A stretch of 62,427 nt of DNA from Alistipes sp. Marseille-P5061. GTDB lineage: Bacteria > Bacteroidota > Bacteroidia > Bacteroidales > Rikenellaceae. Location: NCBI RefSeq assembly GCF_900290115.1, contig NZ_LT985749.1:176302-238728 (forward strand). Reading direction: 5' to 3'. Made by a program: the position numbers and the translations under genes. Shown in pieces: positions 46,469 through 55,380 of the stretch. The notes below the pieces were generated by a model. That model was not told where the DNA came from, did no database searches, and worked only from the letters and a program-made list of their open reading frames with translations. The number at the start of each line of letters is the position of its first letter. The first letter of the stretch is position 1.

Positions 46469-47177
46469 AGATTTTTTTCAGTCGGTTGAGAATCTCCTCA
46501 TAGGCCTCGCGCACACGGCCCAGGTCGCGGCGGAAGCGGTCCTTGTCCAGACGCTCGCCGGTCGTCATGTCCCACAGGCGGCAGGTGTCGGGCGAAATCT
46601 CGTCGGCCAGGATAATCCGCCCGTCGGAGGTGCGGCCGAACTCGATTTTGAAATCGACCAGGGTGATGTTGATGCGGGCGAAGAGCTCCTTCAAAACCTC
46701 GTTGATGCGGGCCGTCATCCGGTAGATGCGGTCCAGCTCCTCGTAGGTCACCAGCCCCAGCGCCACGGCGTGGTGGTCGTTGATGAGCGGGTCGCCCAGC
46801 TCGTCGCGCTTGTAGCAGATGTCGTAAATCACGTTCGACGGCCGCGTCCCCTCCTCGATGCCGAGCCGCTGCGCCATCGACCCTGCGATGACGTTGCGGA
46901 CGATGACCTCGAGCGGGATAATCTCGACGCGGCGGCACAGCTGCTCGCGTTCGTTGAGCGTGCGGACGTAGTGGGTTTCGACGCCCGCCCGGGCGAGCTG
47001 CTCGAAGATGAGTGCCGAGATGGCGTTGTTCAGAATGCCCTTGTTCACGATGGTGGCCTTCTTGATGTTGTTGAACGCCGTAGCCGCATCCGTATAGTGG
47101 ATGATGACATACTCCGGGTCGTCCGTGCTGAACACCTGCTTGGCCTTGCCGTCGTAAAACTTTTCGAGCTTTTGCAT
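46461..47177 (-). CDS. purC: SAICAR synthetase PurC
   Basis: Joins CAIR and aspartate. The 238-aa protein begins [22 protein letters not shown], with [41 protein letters not shown] and [31 protein letters not shown]. The last two are SAICAR synthetase signatures 1 and 2. It overlaps purF and follows purL by 65 bases. Confidence 0.97.
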   Translation of the reverse strand: MQKLEKFYDGKAKQVFSTDDPEYVIIHYTDAATAFNNIKKATIVNKGILNNAISALIFEQLARAGVETHYVRTLNEREQLCRRVEIIPLEVIVRNVIAGSMAQRLGIEEGTRPSNVIYDICYKRDELGDPLINDHHAVALGLVTYEELDRIYRMTARINEVLKELFARINITLVDFKIEFGRTSDGRIILADEISPDTCRLWDMTTGERLDKDRFRRDLGRVREAYEEILNRLKKICA

Positions 47178-47242
47178 GGTTTGTATTCTGTATCTTGTGT
47201 TTGTTGCTTATACTGCTTGAATTCCGGGGTTCACGGCGCCCT

Positions 47243-50200
47243 CTACCGCTTGCGGAAGTAGTTCACCGCATTGCGGAAGATGGCCTGCTCGCGGTTGCCC
47301 GCAATGTTCTTGTAGAGGTTCTCCTCCCAGCGCTCCGTGTGGCCCATCTTGCCCAGAATCTGGCCGTCACGCGAGATGAGGCCCTCGATGGCGAAGTTCG
47401 AGCCGTTGGGGTTGCAGGGAGCCTCGGCCGTGGCGCGACCCTCGGAGTCGGCATACTGGAAGGCCACCTGCCCGTTGTCGAAGAGCTCCTGCGCCAGCTC
47501 GTCGCTCACCACGAACTTGCCCTCGCCGTGGCTGACGGCAATCGAGTGCAGTTCGCCCAGTTCGAAGCCGGCCAGCCAGGGCGAGTTGAGCGACGCCACG
47601 CGCGTCGTGACAATCTGCGAGACGTGGCGGTTGATGTCGTTGCGGAAGAGCGTCGGCGAGGAGTCGTTCACCATGCCCAGACGGCCGTAGGGAAGCAGTC
47701 CCGACTTGACCAGCGCCTGGAAGCCGTTGCAGATGCCCAGAATCAGGCCGCCGCGGTCGAGCAGCGCATGAATCTCGGCGGCGATTTCGGCGTTGTTCAG
47801 CACGTTGACGATGAACTTGCCGCTGCCGTCGGGCTCGTCGCCGGCCGAGAAGCCGCCGCTGAGCACCAGGATGTGGCAGCGGGAGATGTGCTCCTTCATC
47901 TGCTGAATCGAGCGCAGGATGTCGTCGCCCTCGAGGTTGCAGAGCACGCTCGTCGTCACCTCGGCGCCCGCCAGACGGAAGGCCTTGGCCGTATCGTAGT
48001 CGCAGTTCGTACCGGGGAAGACCGGCAGATAGGCCACCGGATGCTCGACCGCCTCGCCTTCGTAGTGGAACACGCGGCGCTCGGGCGTGGTCTCGACCAC
48101 CTCGGCGTGGTTCTCGCCCTTGTCGGGATAGATGGTGGCGAACTTCTCGGTGTTGGCGCGGTAGAGCTCGTCGAGCGGCATGCGCACACCGTTGACAATC
48201 AGCGCCTCGTCGGCGACGGTCTCACCCAGCAGCTCGGCCGAGGGGTAGTCCAGCTCGACGGCGCTCTCGACCAGAATCGAGCCGTAGGCGTAGTCGAAGA
48301 GCGCATGCTCGTCCATCTTCACCTGCGCACCGATGCGGTTGCCGAAGGCCATCTTGGCCAGACCCTCGGCAACGCCGCCGAAGCCCACCGACCAGGCCGA
48401 GAGGATGTCGCCCCGCTCGATGCAGTCGCTCACGAAGCCGAAGTTGGCCTTGAGCTGCTCCGTATAGGGCATGTAGCTTGCGCGCGGCGTGTGGCGCACG
48501 AGGTAGAGGCGGCTGCCCGGCCGCTTGAAGTCGGTCGAGATGACCTGCCCGGCGTTGACCGTCGTGATGCCGAAGGCCATCAGCATCGGGGGCACGTTGA
48601 TATCCTGGAAGGTTCCCGACATGGAGTCCTTGCCGCCGATGGAGGGGAGCCCCAGCTCCACCTGCATGCGCAGCGCGCCGAGCAGCGCGCCGAGCGGCTT
48701 GCCCCACGAGGTCGGGTTCTTGGTCATGCGTTCGAAATACTCCTGGTAGGAGTAGCGCATCCGGTTGTAGCGCGCACCTGCGGCCACCACCTTCGCCGCA
48801 GCCTCAACCACGGCATAGGCCGCCCCGTGGTAGGGGCTCCACGATGCCAGGAAGGGGTTGTAGCCGAAGGCCATGATGCTGGCCGTATCGGTGTAGCCGT
48901 CGGTCGGGAGCTTCTGCACCGAGACCTGCGTCTCGCTCCCCTGCGTCCGGCCGCCGAAGGGCATGAGCACCGTCGAGCGGCCAATCGTCGAGTCGAACAT
49001 CTCGATGAGGCCCCGCTGCGAGAGGACGTTGTCGTCGCTCAGATTGGCGGCCATCTTCTCGGCGAGCGTCGCACCAGGCAGCTCGCGGCGGAAGGGGTCG
49101 CGCTGCTCGACGCGGCCGATGCGCGCCTGGGCATAGTGCCGGGCGCCGGCGCTGTCGATGAATTCGCGCGAGAGGTCGACCACCAGACGGTCGCCGTTGT
49201 ACATCCGCATGCGCTCCGTGTCGGTCACCTCGGCCACCTGCACCACCTCGATGTTCTCCTCGCGACAGTACTTCATGAACTCCTCGGCATCCTTCGCCTC
49301 GACCACCACGGCCATGCGCTCCTGCGACTCGCTGATGGCCAGCTCCGTCGCATTCAGACCGCTGTACTTCACCCGCACGCGGTCGAGGTGGATGTCCAGT
49401 CCGTCGGCCAGCTCGCCGATGGCGACGCTGACGCCGCCGGCGCCGAAGTCGTTCGACTTCTTGATGAGGCGCGTCACCTCGGGACGGCGGAAGAGCCGCT
49501 CGAGCTTGCGCTCCTCGGGGGCGTTGCCCTTCTGCACCTCGCTGCCGCACGTCTCGAGCGACTTGGCGTTGTGCTCCTTCGACGAGCCGGTCGCTCCGCC
49601 GATGCCGTCACGGCCCGTACGGCCGCCCAGCATCAGGATGACGTCGCCCGGCTGCGGCTTCTCGCGGCGCACCGACTCGGCCTTGACGGCGCCCACCACG
49701 GCGCCCACCTCGAGGCGCTTGGCCACATAGCCCTCGTGATAGATTTCGCGCACGTGGGTCGTGGCCAGACCAATCTGGTTGCCGTAGCTCGAGTAACCGG
49801 CCGCGGCCTTGTGGGTGATGACCCGCTGCGGCAGCTTACCCGGCAGCGTGTCGCTCACCTTCTGGTAGATGTTGCCCGCACCCGTCACGCGCATCGCCTG
49901 GTAGACGTAGCTGCGGCCCGACAGCGGGTCGCGGATGGCGCCGCCCAGACAGGTCGACGCACCGCCGAAGGGCTCGATTTCGGTCGGGTGGTTGTGGGTT
50001 TCGTTCTTGAACTGCAGCAGCCAGCGCTCCGTGCGTCCGTCGACGTCGACGTCGACATAGACCGAGCAGGCGTTGTTCTCGTCGCTCACCTCGAGGTCGT
50101 CCAGCAGCCCGTGCTTGCGCAGGTAGCGGGCGCCGATGGTGGCCAGGTCCATCAGGCAGATGCTCTTCTGCTCGCGGCCCAGTTCGCGGCGGATGCGCAG

Positions 50201-50956
50201 GTAGAGCGCGAGCGACTCCTCGATGTCGCCCCGCACGAACGACTCCTCGACCGAGATATCCTCGAGGTGGGTCGTGAAGGTGGTGTGGCGGCAGTGGTCG
50301 CTCCAGTAGGTATCGAGAATCCTGAGTTCGGTTTCATAGGGGTCGCGGCCCTCGCGGCGGAAGTAGTTGACCACCTCGCGCAGGTCGTCGGCGTTCATCG
50401 CCAGGCCGTAGCGCTTGCAGTAGGGCTCCAGCTCCTCCTCGCCCATCTGGCGGAAGCCTTCGAGCTCCGGCACGGGCTTCACCTCGGCATGCTCGAGGTC
50501 GGTCAGACGGCTGAGGTCCTTCTCGCGCGACTCGACGGCGTTGATGTAGTAGTGGCGGATGCGGGCCAGCTCCTCGTCGGTCACGCCGTTGTCGAAGAGC
50601 AGCAGCTTGGCCGAACGGATGTTGACCTGGGCCGAGGGGTCAATCAGCCGCACGCAGTCGATGGCCGACGCGGCGCGCTGGTCGAACTGGCCGGGAAGGA
50701 ACTCCACGGCGATGTACTTGCGCCCCTCCAGGTCGCATGAATCGCTCACCGTGTCGGTCACCACCTCGCCGAAGACGCGGTAGCGGCTCTTCTCGAGCAG
50801 CTCCTCCGTGAAGCCGAACAAATCGTAGATGTTCAGCAGCCGCAGCTCGGCGATGTGCAGATTCAGGTTGTCGTTCAGCTCGCGGCGGAGGCTCTCCGCC
50901 TCGACGCGGAAGCGGGGACGCTTCTCGACGAAAATTCGGTAATTGGACGTTTTCAT
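47243..50956 (-). CDS. purL: FGAM synthase PurL, large single-chain type
   Basis: Converts FGAR and Gln to FGAM. The 1237-aa single chain contains all parts. An N-terminal PurS-like/linker region comes first. Next are two PurM-like ATP-binding halves (YWSDHCRHTTF near 225, ETHNHPTEIEPFGGASTCLGGAIRD near 320, GGKDSMSGTF near 775). The last is a C-terminal class I glutaminase with VLSGGFSAGDEPDGSGKF, nucleophile Cys in GICNGFQAL and the His-Glu in VSHGEGKF. This is the long form of E. coli and eukaryotes, so no purQ or purS is needed. The gap to purC is 65 bases. Confidence 0.97.
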   Translation of the reverse strand: MKTSNYRIFVEKRPRFRVEAESLRRELNDNLNLHIAELRLLNIYDLFGFTEELLEKSRYRVFGEVVTDTVSDSCDLEGRKYIAVEFLPGQFDQRAASAIDCVRLIDPSAQVNIRSAKLLLFDNGVTDEELARIRHYYINAVESREKDLSRLTDLEHAEVKPVPELEGFRQMGEEELEPYCKRYGLAMNADDLREVVNYFRREGRDPYETELRILDTYWSDHCRHTTFTTHLEDISVEESFVRGDIEESLALYLRIRRELGREQKSICLMDLATIGARYLRKHGLLDDLEVSDENNACSVYVDVDVDGRTERWLLQFKNETHNHPTEIEPFGGASTCLGGAIRDPLSGRSYVYQAMRVTGAGNIYQKVSDTLPGKLPQRVITHKAAAGYSSYGNQIGLATTHVREIYHEGYVAKRLEVGAVVGAVKAESVRREKPQPGDVILMLGGRTGRDGIGGATGSSKEHNAKSLETCGSEVQKGNAPEERKLERLFRRPEVTRLIKKSNDFGAGGVSVAIGELADGLDIHLDRVRVKYSGLNATELAISESQERMAVVVEAKDAEEFMKYCREENIEVVQVAEVTDTERMRMYNGDRLVVDLSREFIDSAGARHYAQARIGRVEQRDPFRRELPGATLAEKMAANLSDDNVLSQRGLIEMFDSTIGRSTVLMPFGGRTQGSETQVSVQKLPTDGYTDTASIMAFGYNPFLASWSPYHGAAYAVVEAAAKVVAAGARYNRMRYSYQEYFERMTKNPTSWGKPLGALLGALRMQVELGLPSIGGKDSMSGTFQDINVPPMLMAFGITTVNAGQVISTDFKRPGSRLYLVRHTPRASYMPYTEQLKANFGFVSDCIERGDILSAWSVGFGGVAEGLAKMAFGNRIGAQVKMDEHALFDYAYGSILVESAVELDYPSAELLGETVADEALIVNGVRMPLDELYRANTEKFATIYPDKGENHAEVVETTPERRVFHYEGEAVEHPVAYLPVFPGTNCDYDTAKAFRLAGAEVTTSVLCNLEGDDILRSIQQMKEHISRCHILVLSGGFSAGDEPDGSGKFIVNVLNNAEIAAEIHALLDRGGLILGICNGFQALVKSGLLPYGRLGMVNDSSPTLFRNDINRHVSQIVTTRVASLNSPWLAGFELGELHSIAVSHGEGKFVVSDELAQELFDNGQVAFQYADSEGRATAEAPCNPNGSNFAIEGLISRDGQILGKMGHTERWEENLYKNIAGNREQAIFRNAVNYFRKR

Positions 50957-50998
50957 GTATGCTCTTTTGTTTCTTTTTTCCTCGCTCTTCGCGGCCGA

Positions 50999-52099
50999 CT
51001 ACCGCACGAAGCGGTCGCGCCACTCCCGGTCGTAGCGCTCGGGGGTCATCCCCACGAAGGTGATGTGGCCCATCTTGCGCTTGGGGCGGCTCTCCGTCTT
51101 GCCGTAGATGTGGACGTAGACCCCGTCATGGTCCTCGGCCGCAATGCGCTGCGCCGCCTCGAGGTCCTGGCCCAGGATGTTCTTCATGACCGTCGGGGCG
51201 ACCAGCCGGGGCTCCTCCAGCGGCAGGCCCAGCAGGTAGCGGGCCAGCTCGCGGAACTGGTTGGTCGTACACCCCTCAATCGTATAGTGTCCGCTGTTGT
51301 GGGGCCGCGGCGCCATCTCGTTGAAGTAGAACTCGCCGTCGCGGATGAAGTACTCGATGGCGAGGATGCCCTCATAGCCGCACCGCCGCATGAACTCGGC
51401 GCTGAGCCGCTTCATGCGCCCGAGCAGCTCGGCCGACATCTCGGCCGGCACGAAGCAGAGGTCCAGAATGCCGTCGCGGTGGACGTTGCGCCCCACGGGG
51501 AAGCTCACCACCCGCTCCGCGTCGGCGACCATCACGATGCTGGCCTCGTAGTCGAAGGGGACGAACTCCTCCAGAATGCAGGGTACCGAGAGCATGGGCA
51601 GCGCCCGGCGGATATCCTCCTCGGTGCGCAGCACCGCCTGACCGTGGCCGTCGTAGCCCAGCGTGCGGGTCTTCAGCACGGCCGGAAGCCCGAGCGATGC
51701 GACGGCCGCACGCAGCGAGGCCTCGTCGTCGACCGCCTCGTAGCGCGGCGTGAGCAACCCGTTCCGGCGGGCATTCTCCTTCTCGCGCAGGCGGTCCTGC
51801 GAGTCGTAGAGCGGATGGTATCCCTGCGGGATGTTGTAGCGCTCGACCAGCGGGATGAGGATGTCGCCCGGCACGTTCTCGAACTCGTAGGTCACCACGT
51901 CGGCACGGCGGCAGAGCTCCTCGACCGCCTGCGGGTCATCGAAACGCCCCACGATGCGGTCGTCGCAGCAGGCGAAGGCCGGGGCATCGGCCGCCGGGTC
52001 GAGGCAGACGACGCGCGCCCCGAGCAGGTGGGCCTGCTGGGCAATCATCAGCCCCAGCTGTCCGCCGCCGATGATTCCTATGGTTTTCATTTCGTTCAT
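50999..52099 (-). CDS. purK: 5-(carboxyamino)imidazole ribonucleotide synthase PurK
   Basis: ATP-grasp enzyme that carboxylates AIR to N5-CAIR. The N-terminus is IGIIGGGQLGLMIAQQAHLLGA. The ATP-grasp core has PAVLKTRTLGYDGHGQAVL and CILEEFVPFDYEASIVM, and the end has NEMAPRPHNSGHYTIEGCTTNQFRELARYLLGLPL. It is 366 aa from 52099; the Met at 52090 (MKTIGIIGGG) is an equally likely start. It works with PurE encoded 56 bases upstream. Confidence 0.96.
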   Translation of the reverse strand: MNEMKTIGIIGGGQLGLMIAQQAHLLGARVVCLDPAADAPAFACCDDRIVGRFDDPQAVEELCRRADVVTYEFENVPGDILIPLVERYNIPQGYHPLYDSQDRLREKENARRNGLLTPRYEAVDDEASLRAAVASLGLPAVLKTRTLGYDGHGQAVLRTEEDIRRALPMLSVPCILEEFVPFDYEASIVMVADAERVVSFPVGRNVHRDGILDLCFVPAEMSAELLGRMKRLSAEFMRRCGYEGILAIEYFIRDGEFYFNEMAPRPHNSGHYTIEGCTTNQFRELARYLLGLPLEEPRLVAPTVMKNILGQDLEAAQRIAAEDHDGVYVHIYGKTESRPKRKMGHITFVGMTPERYDREWRDRFVR

Positions 52100-52155
52100 T
52101 TACAAATGGTTGTCAGCACGGAAGCGGACTCCGCACGGAGCTCCGCCCCGCCAAT

Positions 52156-52623
52156 TCAGAGTTCGGCACGCAGCACGTCGGCCGTCTGCCTGGCGCGGAA
52201 GGCCTCGAGCTTTTCGGCCAGTGCGGCGTCCTGCAGCGCCAGAATCGAGACGGCCATCAGCGCCGCATTCTTCGCGCCGTTGATGGCCGTCGTGGCCACA
52301 GGCACACCCGCCGGCATCTGCACGATGGAGAGCAGCGAGTCCAGACCGTTGAGCGCGCGCGACTTCACGGGCACGCCCACCACCGGCAGCGTCGTCATCG
52401 CGGCGACCATGCCCGGCAGATGGGCCGCACCGCCCGCTCCGGCGATGATGACGCCCAGACCGCGGCTGCGGGCCGTCTTGGCATATTCGCACAGCAAATC
52501 GGGCGTACGGTGAGCGCTCACCACCCGCTTCTCGTACTCGACGCCGAACTGCTCGAGCATGGCCACGGCATCGGCCATCACCTCGTAGTCGCTCGTCGAA
52601 CCCATAATAACTCCGACCTTCAT
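52156..52623 (-). CDS. purE: N5-CAIR mutase PurE
   Basis: First gene of the purine operon. The 155-aa class I enzyme begins [21 protein letters not shown], with catalytic His in [10 protein letters not shown] and [19 protein letters not shown]. The start codon is preceded by two copies of ACAGATA (minus strand, 52644-52628) rather than a Shine-Dalgarno sequence, as is usual in Bacteroidetes. It follows the long leader described separately. Confidence 0.96.
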   Translation of the reverse strand: MKVGVIMGSTSDYEVMADAVAMLEQFGVEYEKRVVSAHRTPDLLCEYAKTARSRGLGVIIAGAGGAAHLPGMVAAMTTLPVVGVPVKSRALNGLDSLLSIVQMPAGVPVATTAINGAKNAALMAVSILALQDAALAEKLEAFRARQTADVLRAEL

Positions 52624-52671
52624 AGTTTATCTGTTTTTATCTGTAAATCAACTCCAAAGCCCGGCACGCCT

Positions 52672-52709
52672 CCCGGTCGTGCGCCCCTTCGGCGGCGCTC
52701 CGACCCGGG
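52672..52709 (-). promoter_or_regulatory. Nested stem-loop in the purE leader
   Basis: On the minus strand CCCGG(g)TCG pairs with CGACCGGG as an outer stem with one bulge. GCGCC pairs with GGCGC inside it, closing a short loop. It ends about 50 bases before the purE start codon. Confidence 0.6.
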
Positions 52710-52734
52710 AACAGGGCCGGGAGATACAAAGACA

Positions 52735-52764
52735 GACCGCCACAACATATCTGTCATGGCGGTC
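52735..52764 (-). terminator. Attenuator-like hairpin in the purE leader
   Basis: On the minus strand GACCGCCA (52764-52757) and TGGCGGTC (52742-52735) form a perfect 8-bp stem with a 14-nt loop, followed by TGTCTTTGTATCT, a moderately U-rich tail. GACAG in the loop can instead pair with CTGTC just after the stem, so two mutually exclusive folds exist. Confidence 0.55.
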
Positions 52765-52768
52765 CTAT

Positions 52769-52915
52769 CTATTCGCACAGAGTGCAGGCCGCTTGCCGCT
52801 CCTGCCCCGCTGCGCTCGTGGTCCGGTCAATCCGGTGCACCCGAGAGTGAAGAACAGAGCTGCCGCCCTGTCGTCTCCTGCGCCCTCGCCGGTCGTTATT
52901 GCCGATTCGTGTCAT
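52769..52915 (-). CDS. Putative 48-codon leader peptide upstream of purE
   Basis: First ORF of the predicted purine-operon transcript, about 37 bases from the predicted start site. The peptide starts MTRIGNNDRRGRRRRQ and ends with RQAACTLCE; 12 of 48 residues are Arg and two Cys flank TL near the end. It resembles no domain I know. Its stop codon is four bases before the attenuator-like hairpin, a spacing at which a terminating ribosome would cover the stem. There is no Shine-Dalgarno sequence. It may be a leader peptide, or an accidental frame in a structured RNA or dispersed repeat. Confidence 0.4.
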   Translation of the reverse strand: MTRIGNNDRRGRRRRQGGSSVLHSRVHRIDRTTSAAGQERQAACTLCE

Positions 52916-52957
52916 GAATTCGTCCGGATAAACCTGTCAATGGTCAAAACAACGTTA

Positions 52958-52988
52958 CAAAAGTACGGTTTTCCGGACAACTTTCAAA
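52958..52988 (-). promoter_or_regulatory. Promoter of the purine operon
   Basis: On the minus strand TTTG (52988-52985), exactly 19 nt, then TACTTTTG (52965-52958) is a full consensus Bacteroidetes promoter. It lies 26 bases beyond the stop of the last GH92 gene, leaving no room for a terminator between the two operons. Confidence 0.85.
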
Positions 52989-53014
52989 ATAACGGCACAG
53001 ATTCTATCGACAAA

Positions 53015-55351
53015 TTATCGACAATTTTCGCGGCTGAACGAGTAGGGAGCGTCCTCCTCGGCCGTTCCGCGCGTGGTGACGGGCTCTTCGGACATCGTGA
53101 AGTGCAGCCGCGCCCCCCGCTCCAGCTCCGAATGGCGGAGGAAGTTGTGCCCGTAGGGCTTCCCGTTGAGCTCGGCCGAGGCGATGTAGCGGCGGGCAGG
53201 GCCGTTTCCTTCGGCCTCGATGACCAGCTGCGCGCCGTTCTCCAGCGTGACGGTCGCCCGCGGGAAGAGGGGCGAGCCGATAACGTACTCGTCCGAGGCG
53301 GGGCAGACGGGATAGAAGCCCAGCGCCGAGAAGACGTACCAGGCCGACGTCTGTCCGTTGTCCTCGTCGCCGCAATAGCCGTCGGGACGGGCCGAATAGA
53401 GACGGTCCATCACCTCACGCGTCCACCACTGCGCCTTCCAGGGCTGGCCGGCGTAGTTGTAGAGGTAAATCATGTGCTGCGCCGGCTGGTTGCCGTGGGC
53501 GTAGTTGCCCATGTTGGCCACCTGCATCTCCGTGATTTCGTGAATCCGGAAGCCGTAGTAGCTGTCGTCGTAGACGGGCGGAACGACGAAGACCGAGTCG
53601 AGCATCCGCGCAAAGGCCTCGTGGCCGCCCATCAGCCGCGCGAGCCCCTCCACGTCGTGGAACACCGACCAGGTGTAGTGCCAGGCGTTGCCCTCGGTGA
53701 AGGCGTCGCCCCACTTGTAGGGGCTGAAGGGGCTCTGGAACGAGCCGTCGGCGTTGCGGCCGCGCATGAGGTGCGTCTCGGGGTCGAAGACGTTGCGGTA
53801 GTTCTTCGCACGCAGCGCCCAACGCTCCTGCTCCTCGGCCGGGCGGCCCAGCCGCTTGGCCGTCTGGAGGATGCACCAGTCGTCGTAGGCGTACTCGAGC
53901 GTGCGGGCCACGTTCTCCGGGATGTTGACGTCGTAGGGGACGTATCCCAGCTCGTTGTAGTACTCATGGCCCCAGCGGCCCGACGACGAGACCTCGGGAT
54001 GGACATGCTCCGTGGCGTAGACCATCGCCTCGTAGAGCTTCGCCAGGTCGGCCGAGTCGGTAACGATGCCCTTGACCACGGCATCGGCTACCACCGAAGC
54101 GGAGTTGTTGCCCACCATGCAGCCGCGGTGGCCCGGGCTCGCCCACTCGGGCAGCAGCGCATTCTCGCGCGCCACGTTGGCCAGTCCGGCCTGAATCTCG
54201 GCGTTGACCGAGGGGTAGACCAGGTTGAGCAGCGGGAAGAGGCAGCGGAACGTATCCCAGAAGCCGGTATCGGTGTAGAGATAACCCGGACGCACCTCGC
54301 CGTTGTAGGGGCTGTAGTGGACGGGATTCCCCGCGGCGTCGATTTCGTAGAACTTGCGCGGGAAGAGCGTCGAGCGGTAGAGGCACGAATAGAAGGTGCG
54401 CATCTGCTCGTCGCTGCCCCCCTCGACGCGAATGCGGCCCAGGACGTCGTCCCAGCGCTGCTGCGCCTTGGCCGTCACCGTCTCGAAGTCGTCACTGCCC
54501 AGCTCGCTCTCAAGGTTGCGCACGGCCTGCTCGGGGGAGATGAACGACGAGGCGACGCGCACGTTGACCTGCTCGCCGCGCCGCGTGGCGAAGTGCACCT
54601 TGGCCACGGCATGCTCCCCCTCGACGCGCTTGCCGCCCTCGGGATAGAGCACGCGGCTGCCCGCCTTGTAGTCCGACGGCGAGTCGGTCAGCTCGATGCC
54701 CGAGAAGGGCTTGTCGAAGCGCAGGACGAAGTAGTTGCGGAAGTTGTCGGGCACGCCGCCGCTGTTGCGCGTCGTATAGCCGGCCAGCGTGTGGTCGTCG
54801 ACCATCTCGATGCTCGACCCGCGGTCGAAGGCGTCGACCACCACGCCCGACTCCTCCGATTCGGGGAAGGTAAAGCGCAGGATGGCGGCCCGCTCGGTGG
54901 GGGCCACCTCGGCCTTGACGTCGTGGTCGGCCAGGTAGACCGAGTAGTAGTAGGGACGCGCCTGCTCGGACTGGTGCGAGAACCAGCTCTGGCGCGACTC
55001 CTCGTCCAGTTTGTCGTTGCCGCGCACGGGCATCACCGCGAACTGGCCGTAGTCGTTCATCCACGGCGAGGGCTGGTGCGTCTGCTTGAAGCCCCGGAGC
55101 GTATGGGCCCCGTAGGTGTAGGTCCACCCGTCACCCATGCGGCCCGTCTGGGGCGTCCAGAAGTTCATGCCCCACGGCAGGGCGATGGCCGGATAGGTGT
55201 TGCCGGCCGACAGCGAATAGTCGGACTGCGTCCCGACGAGCGTCGAGACATGCTCCGAAGGGCGGACAACCTCCTCCGCGCTCCGCGACGGAGCGCAGCA
55301 GGAGGTTGCAGCCATTGCGAGCACCGAAAGTGCCCAGAAGATGATTTTCAT
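53015..55351 (-). CDS. GH92 alpha-mannosidase, lipoprotein (third GH92 of the operon)
   Basis: Calcium-dependent exo-alpha-mannosidase of 778 aa. The lipoprotein signal has candidate lipobox Cys in MAATSCCAPS, so it is probably membrane-anchored in the periplasm or on the surface. GH92 features are GNTYPAIALPWGMNFWTPQTG near the N-terminus, EGNAWHYTWSVFHDVEGL near residue 555 (the conserved Glu acts as acid) and GDEDNGQTSAWYVFSALGFYPVCP near 660. The N-domain start GTQSDYSLSAGNTYPA is that of one common GH92 subgroup. Linkage specificity (alpha-1,2, -1,3, -1,4 or -1,6) cannot be read safely. It ends 26 bases before the purine promoter. Confidence 0.94.
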   Translation of the reverse strand: MKIIFWALSVLAMAATSCCAPSRSAEEVVRPSEHVSTLVGTQSDYSLSAGNTYPAIALPWGMNFWTPQTGRMGDGWTYTYGAHTLRGFKQTHQPSPWMNDYGQFAVMPVRGNDKLDEESRQSWFSHQSEQARPYYYSVYLADHDVKAEVAPTERAAILRFTFPESEESGVVVDAFDRGSSIEMVDDHTLAGYTTRNSGGVPDNFRNYFVLRFDKPFSGIELTDSPSDYKAGSRVLYPEGGKRVEGEHAVAKVHFATRRGEQVNVRVASSFISPEQAVRNLESELGSDDFETVTAKAQQRWDDVLGRIRVEGGSDEQMRTFYSCLYRSTLFPRKFYEIDAAGNPVHYSPYNGEVRPGYLYTDTGFWDTFRCLFPLLNLVYPSVNAEIQAGLANVARENALLPEWASPGHRGCMVGNNSASVVADAVVKGIVTDSADLAKLYEAMVYATEHVHPEVSSSGRWGHEYYNELGYVPYDVNIPENVARTLEYAYDDWCILQTAKRLGRPAEEQERWALRAKNYRNVFDPETHLMRGRNADGSFQSPFSPYKWGDAFTEGNAWHYTWSVFHDVEGLARLMGGHEAFARMLDSVFVVPPVYDDSYYGFRIHEITEMQVANMGNYAHGNQPAQHMIYLYNYAGQPWKAQWWTREVMDRLYSARPDGYCGDEDNGQTSAWYVFSALGFYPVCPASDEYVIGSPLFPRATVTLENGAQLVIEAEGNGPARRYIASAELNGKPYGHNFLRHSELERGARLHFTMSEEPVTTRGTAEEDAPYSFSRENCR

Positions 55352-55380
55352 CGGCAGATGTCGATTCGTTTAGCGTTCAT

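Larger units (their letters stand above)
52624..52957 (-). promoter_or_regulatory. Long structured leader of the purine operon (candidate attenuator)
   Basis: The leader runs about 330 nt from the promoter at 52958-52988 to purE. It contains a 48-codon ORF (52915-52769) and a hairpin directly after its stop (52764-52735). Next come a nested GC stem (52709-52672) and three copies of ACAGATA (minus strand, starting at 52754, 52644 and 52634). It does not show the fold of any purine or PRPP riboswitch that I can recognise. A regulatory role is inference from the length, position and structure. Confidence 0.6.

Noticed and set aside
52624..52957. Purine or PRPP riboswitch
   Set aside because: No three-way junction with the conserved loop-loop motifs of the purine aptamer and no recognisable ykkC-type features. 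I keep it as an unassigned leader.
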